A stretch of DNA of 64,000 bases from Xanthomarina spongicola (GTDB taxonomy: Bacteria > Bacteroidota > Bacteroidia > Flavobacteriales > Flavobacteriaceae), in the NCBI RefSeq assembly GCF_003148645.1, contig NZ_QGGP01000003.1:124001-188000 (forward strand), in the 5' to 3' direction. Shown here piece after piece: positions 63,047 to 64,000 of this stretch. Under the pieces are notes generated by a model that worked only from the letters and a program-made list of their open reading frames with translations, was not told where the DNA came from and did not search any database. Within the stretch, counting starts at the first letter, position 1, and every line of letters begins with the position of its first letter. The position numbers and the translations under genes were made by a program.

Positions 63047-64000
63047 ATGAAAACAAAGATTACATTATTAGCTCTTATGCTGTTTTTAGGATTCAATGTT
63101 GTTAACGCACAACAAGACGAAGAATGTATGACTAATTTGTCTATATTCTCTGAATATGCAAAAGCAAAAAATTATGATGCTGCATTTGATACTTGGATGA
63201 AAGTTAGAACTAAATGTCCACAATTAAACAGAGCTATATATACTTATGGTGAGGATATTTTAGATTATAAAATTGAGAATACTACTGGGTCCGAAAAAGT
63301 TGCTTACTTAAACGATTTAATGAAACTATGGGAAGAGCGTAGTCAACATTTTGCTAGTAAAACTCCAACAGGTGAGTATGCTGCAAAAGCTTGTCAGTTA
63401 ATGTATGATAATAAAGAGTTGTTAAAGAAAACAGATGGAGAATTATATGCGTGTTTTGATGCAGCTTATAAATCAGATCCAGATACTTTTACTAATCCTA
63501 AATCTCTTTATACTTATTTTTCATTAATGGTAGATTTATATGATGCTGGAGAAAAATCTGCTTCAGAATTGTTTAATAAATATGATGATGTTGTAGAAAA
63601 AGTAGAACAAGAAGTAGGTAACTATTCTGAAAGTTTAAATGCGCTTATTGAAAAAGAAGATGCAGGTACAGCATTAACTAGTAAAGAGAAAAGTTATAAA
63701 AAATATTATGAAAGTTATTTAAAGGCTTACGATCAAATAGCCGGAAGTATTGATAGTAAATTAGGTTCAAGAGCTAATTGTGAAAACCTAATTCCATTAT
63801 ATACTAAAGATTTTGAAGCAAATAAATCAAATGCTGTTTGGTTACAAAGAGCTGCAGGTAATATGTCTGCTAAAGAATGTACAGACGATCCGTTATTCTT
63901 TAAATTAGTAAATGCATATCATAATTTAAGTCCTTCAGCTAATTCAGCTTATTACTTAGGAATCTTAAAAGACAAAGAAGGGAAAACTTCTGAAGCTATT
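63047..64000 (+). CDS. Periplasmic tetratricopeptide-type protein (3' end outside window)
   Basis: The ATG at 63047 opens a frame that stays open to the last base (318 codons). It has a signal peptide (MKTKITLLALMLFLGFNVVNAQ) and a mature part of helical pairs: ECMTNLSIFSEYAKAKNYDAAFDTWMKVRTKCP, LSPSANSAYYLGILKDKEGKTSEAI. The later repeats look like TPR, and the last visible helix (AYYLGILKDKEG) is the usual A-helix form. It follows the outer-membrane protein by 17 bp, and the arrangement suggests a shared envelope role. Confidence 0.8.
   Translation, partial: MKTKITLLALMLFLGFNVVNAQQDEECMTNLSIFSEYAKAKNYDAAFDTWMKVRTKCPQLNRAIYTYGEDILDYKIENTTGSEKVAYLNDLMKLWEERSQHFASKTPTGEYAAKACQLMYDNKELLKKTDGELYACFDAAYKSDPDTFTNPKSLYTYFSLMVDLYDAGEKSASELFNKYDDVVEKVEQEVGNYSESLNALIEKEDAGTALTSKEKSYKKYYESYLKAYDQIAGSIDSKLGSRANCENLIPLYTKDFEANKSNAVWLQRAAGNMSAKECTDDPLFFKLVNAYHNLSPSANSAYYLGILKDKEGKTSEAI

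Noticed and set aside
1-64000. CRISPR array
   Set aside because: I saw no regularly spaced direct repeats with unique spacers, nor cas genes.

Overview
The window is a stretch of chromosome from a Bacteroidota bacterium, almost certainly a marine-type Flavobacteriaceae. The DNA is AT-rich. Genes lack Shine-Dalgarno leaders, several promoters carry the Bacteroidota -7 box TAnnTTTG, and the gene content is typical of the group (short SpeA with SpeB and a deoxyhypusine-synthase-like protein, arsenosugar cluster, DUF2807 protein, Bacteroidota-type integrase). The genus cannot be fixed from this sequence alone.

Left chromosomal part (1-30662): the 3' part of an rRNA pseudouridine synthase gene; three small minus-strand genes; a polyamine operon (speA, speB, DHS-like gene and small genes to 7957) behind a long leader that can fold into a pseudoknot; an ECF sigma factor with a small partner gene and an MscS-like channel; a DUF2807 protein, a LapA-like protein and a large cation-chloride-type transporter; a group of glycosyltransferases, hydrolases and an amidohydrolase; pyruvate carboxylase; and an eight-gene minus-strand arsenosugar cluster (24068-29837) containing the radical SAM gene arsS. 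A peroxiredoxin-like gene ends in a strong terminator at 30633-30662.

Integrated island (30664-60819, about 30.1 kb): bounded by a 15-bp direct repeat that equals the 3' end of tRNA-Phe, which is complete at the right end. A tyrosine integrase sits just inside the left end, and each end carries a tandem pair of the same 12-bp box, probably integrase arm sites. After a short recombination/remnant section (integrase, RteC-like gene, excisionase-like HTH gene, truncated replication gene) the cargo is anti-phage defence: a WYL regulator; a pair resembling Druantia type III (DruH-like 1009 aa, DruE-like 1969 aa) followed by a HEPN-like gene; a type I restriction-modification system (DUF2130 gene, hsdM, hsdS, and a distant hsdR) with a frameshifted small gene, a zinc-ribbon lipoprotein, a SIR2-like protein and a GmrSD-like DUF262/HNH nuclease placed between hsdS and hsdR; and a two-gene module of an unfamiliar SF2-type ATPase and a 216-aa protein. 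Small unknown genes and a CHAP-domain protein close the island.

The main new observation is that four transcription units in the island (Druantia-like, DUF2130/hsdMS, hsdR, and the unfamiliar SF2 ATPase) start from promoters of identical geometry: an inverted repeat TRTGC-N9-GCAYA whose centre lies exactly 19 bp upstream of a TAnnTTTG-type -7 box, in place of the -33 element. This ties the four units into one regulon, most simply run by the WYL protein encoded next to the first site, and draws the uncharacterised ATPase module into the same defence programme.

Right chromosomal part (60808-64000): tRNA-Phe (minus strand), type III pantothenate kinase coaX, an outer-membrane protein, and the start of a periplasmic tetratricopeptide-type protein cut by the window end.
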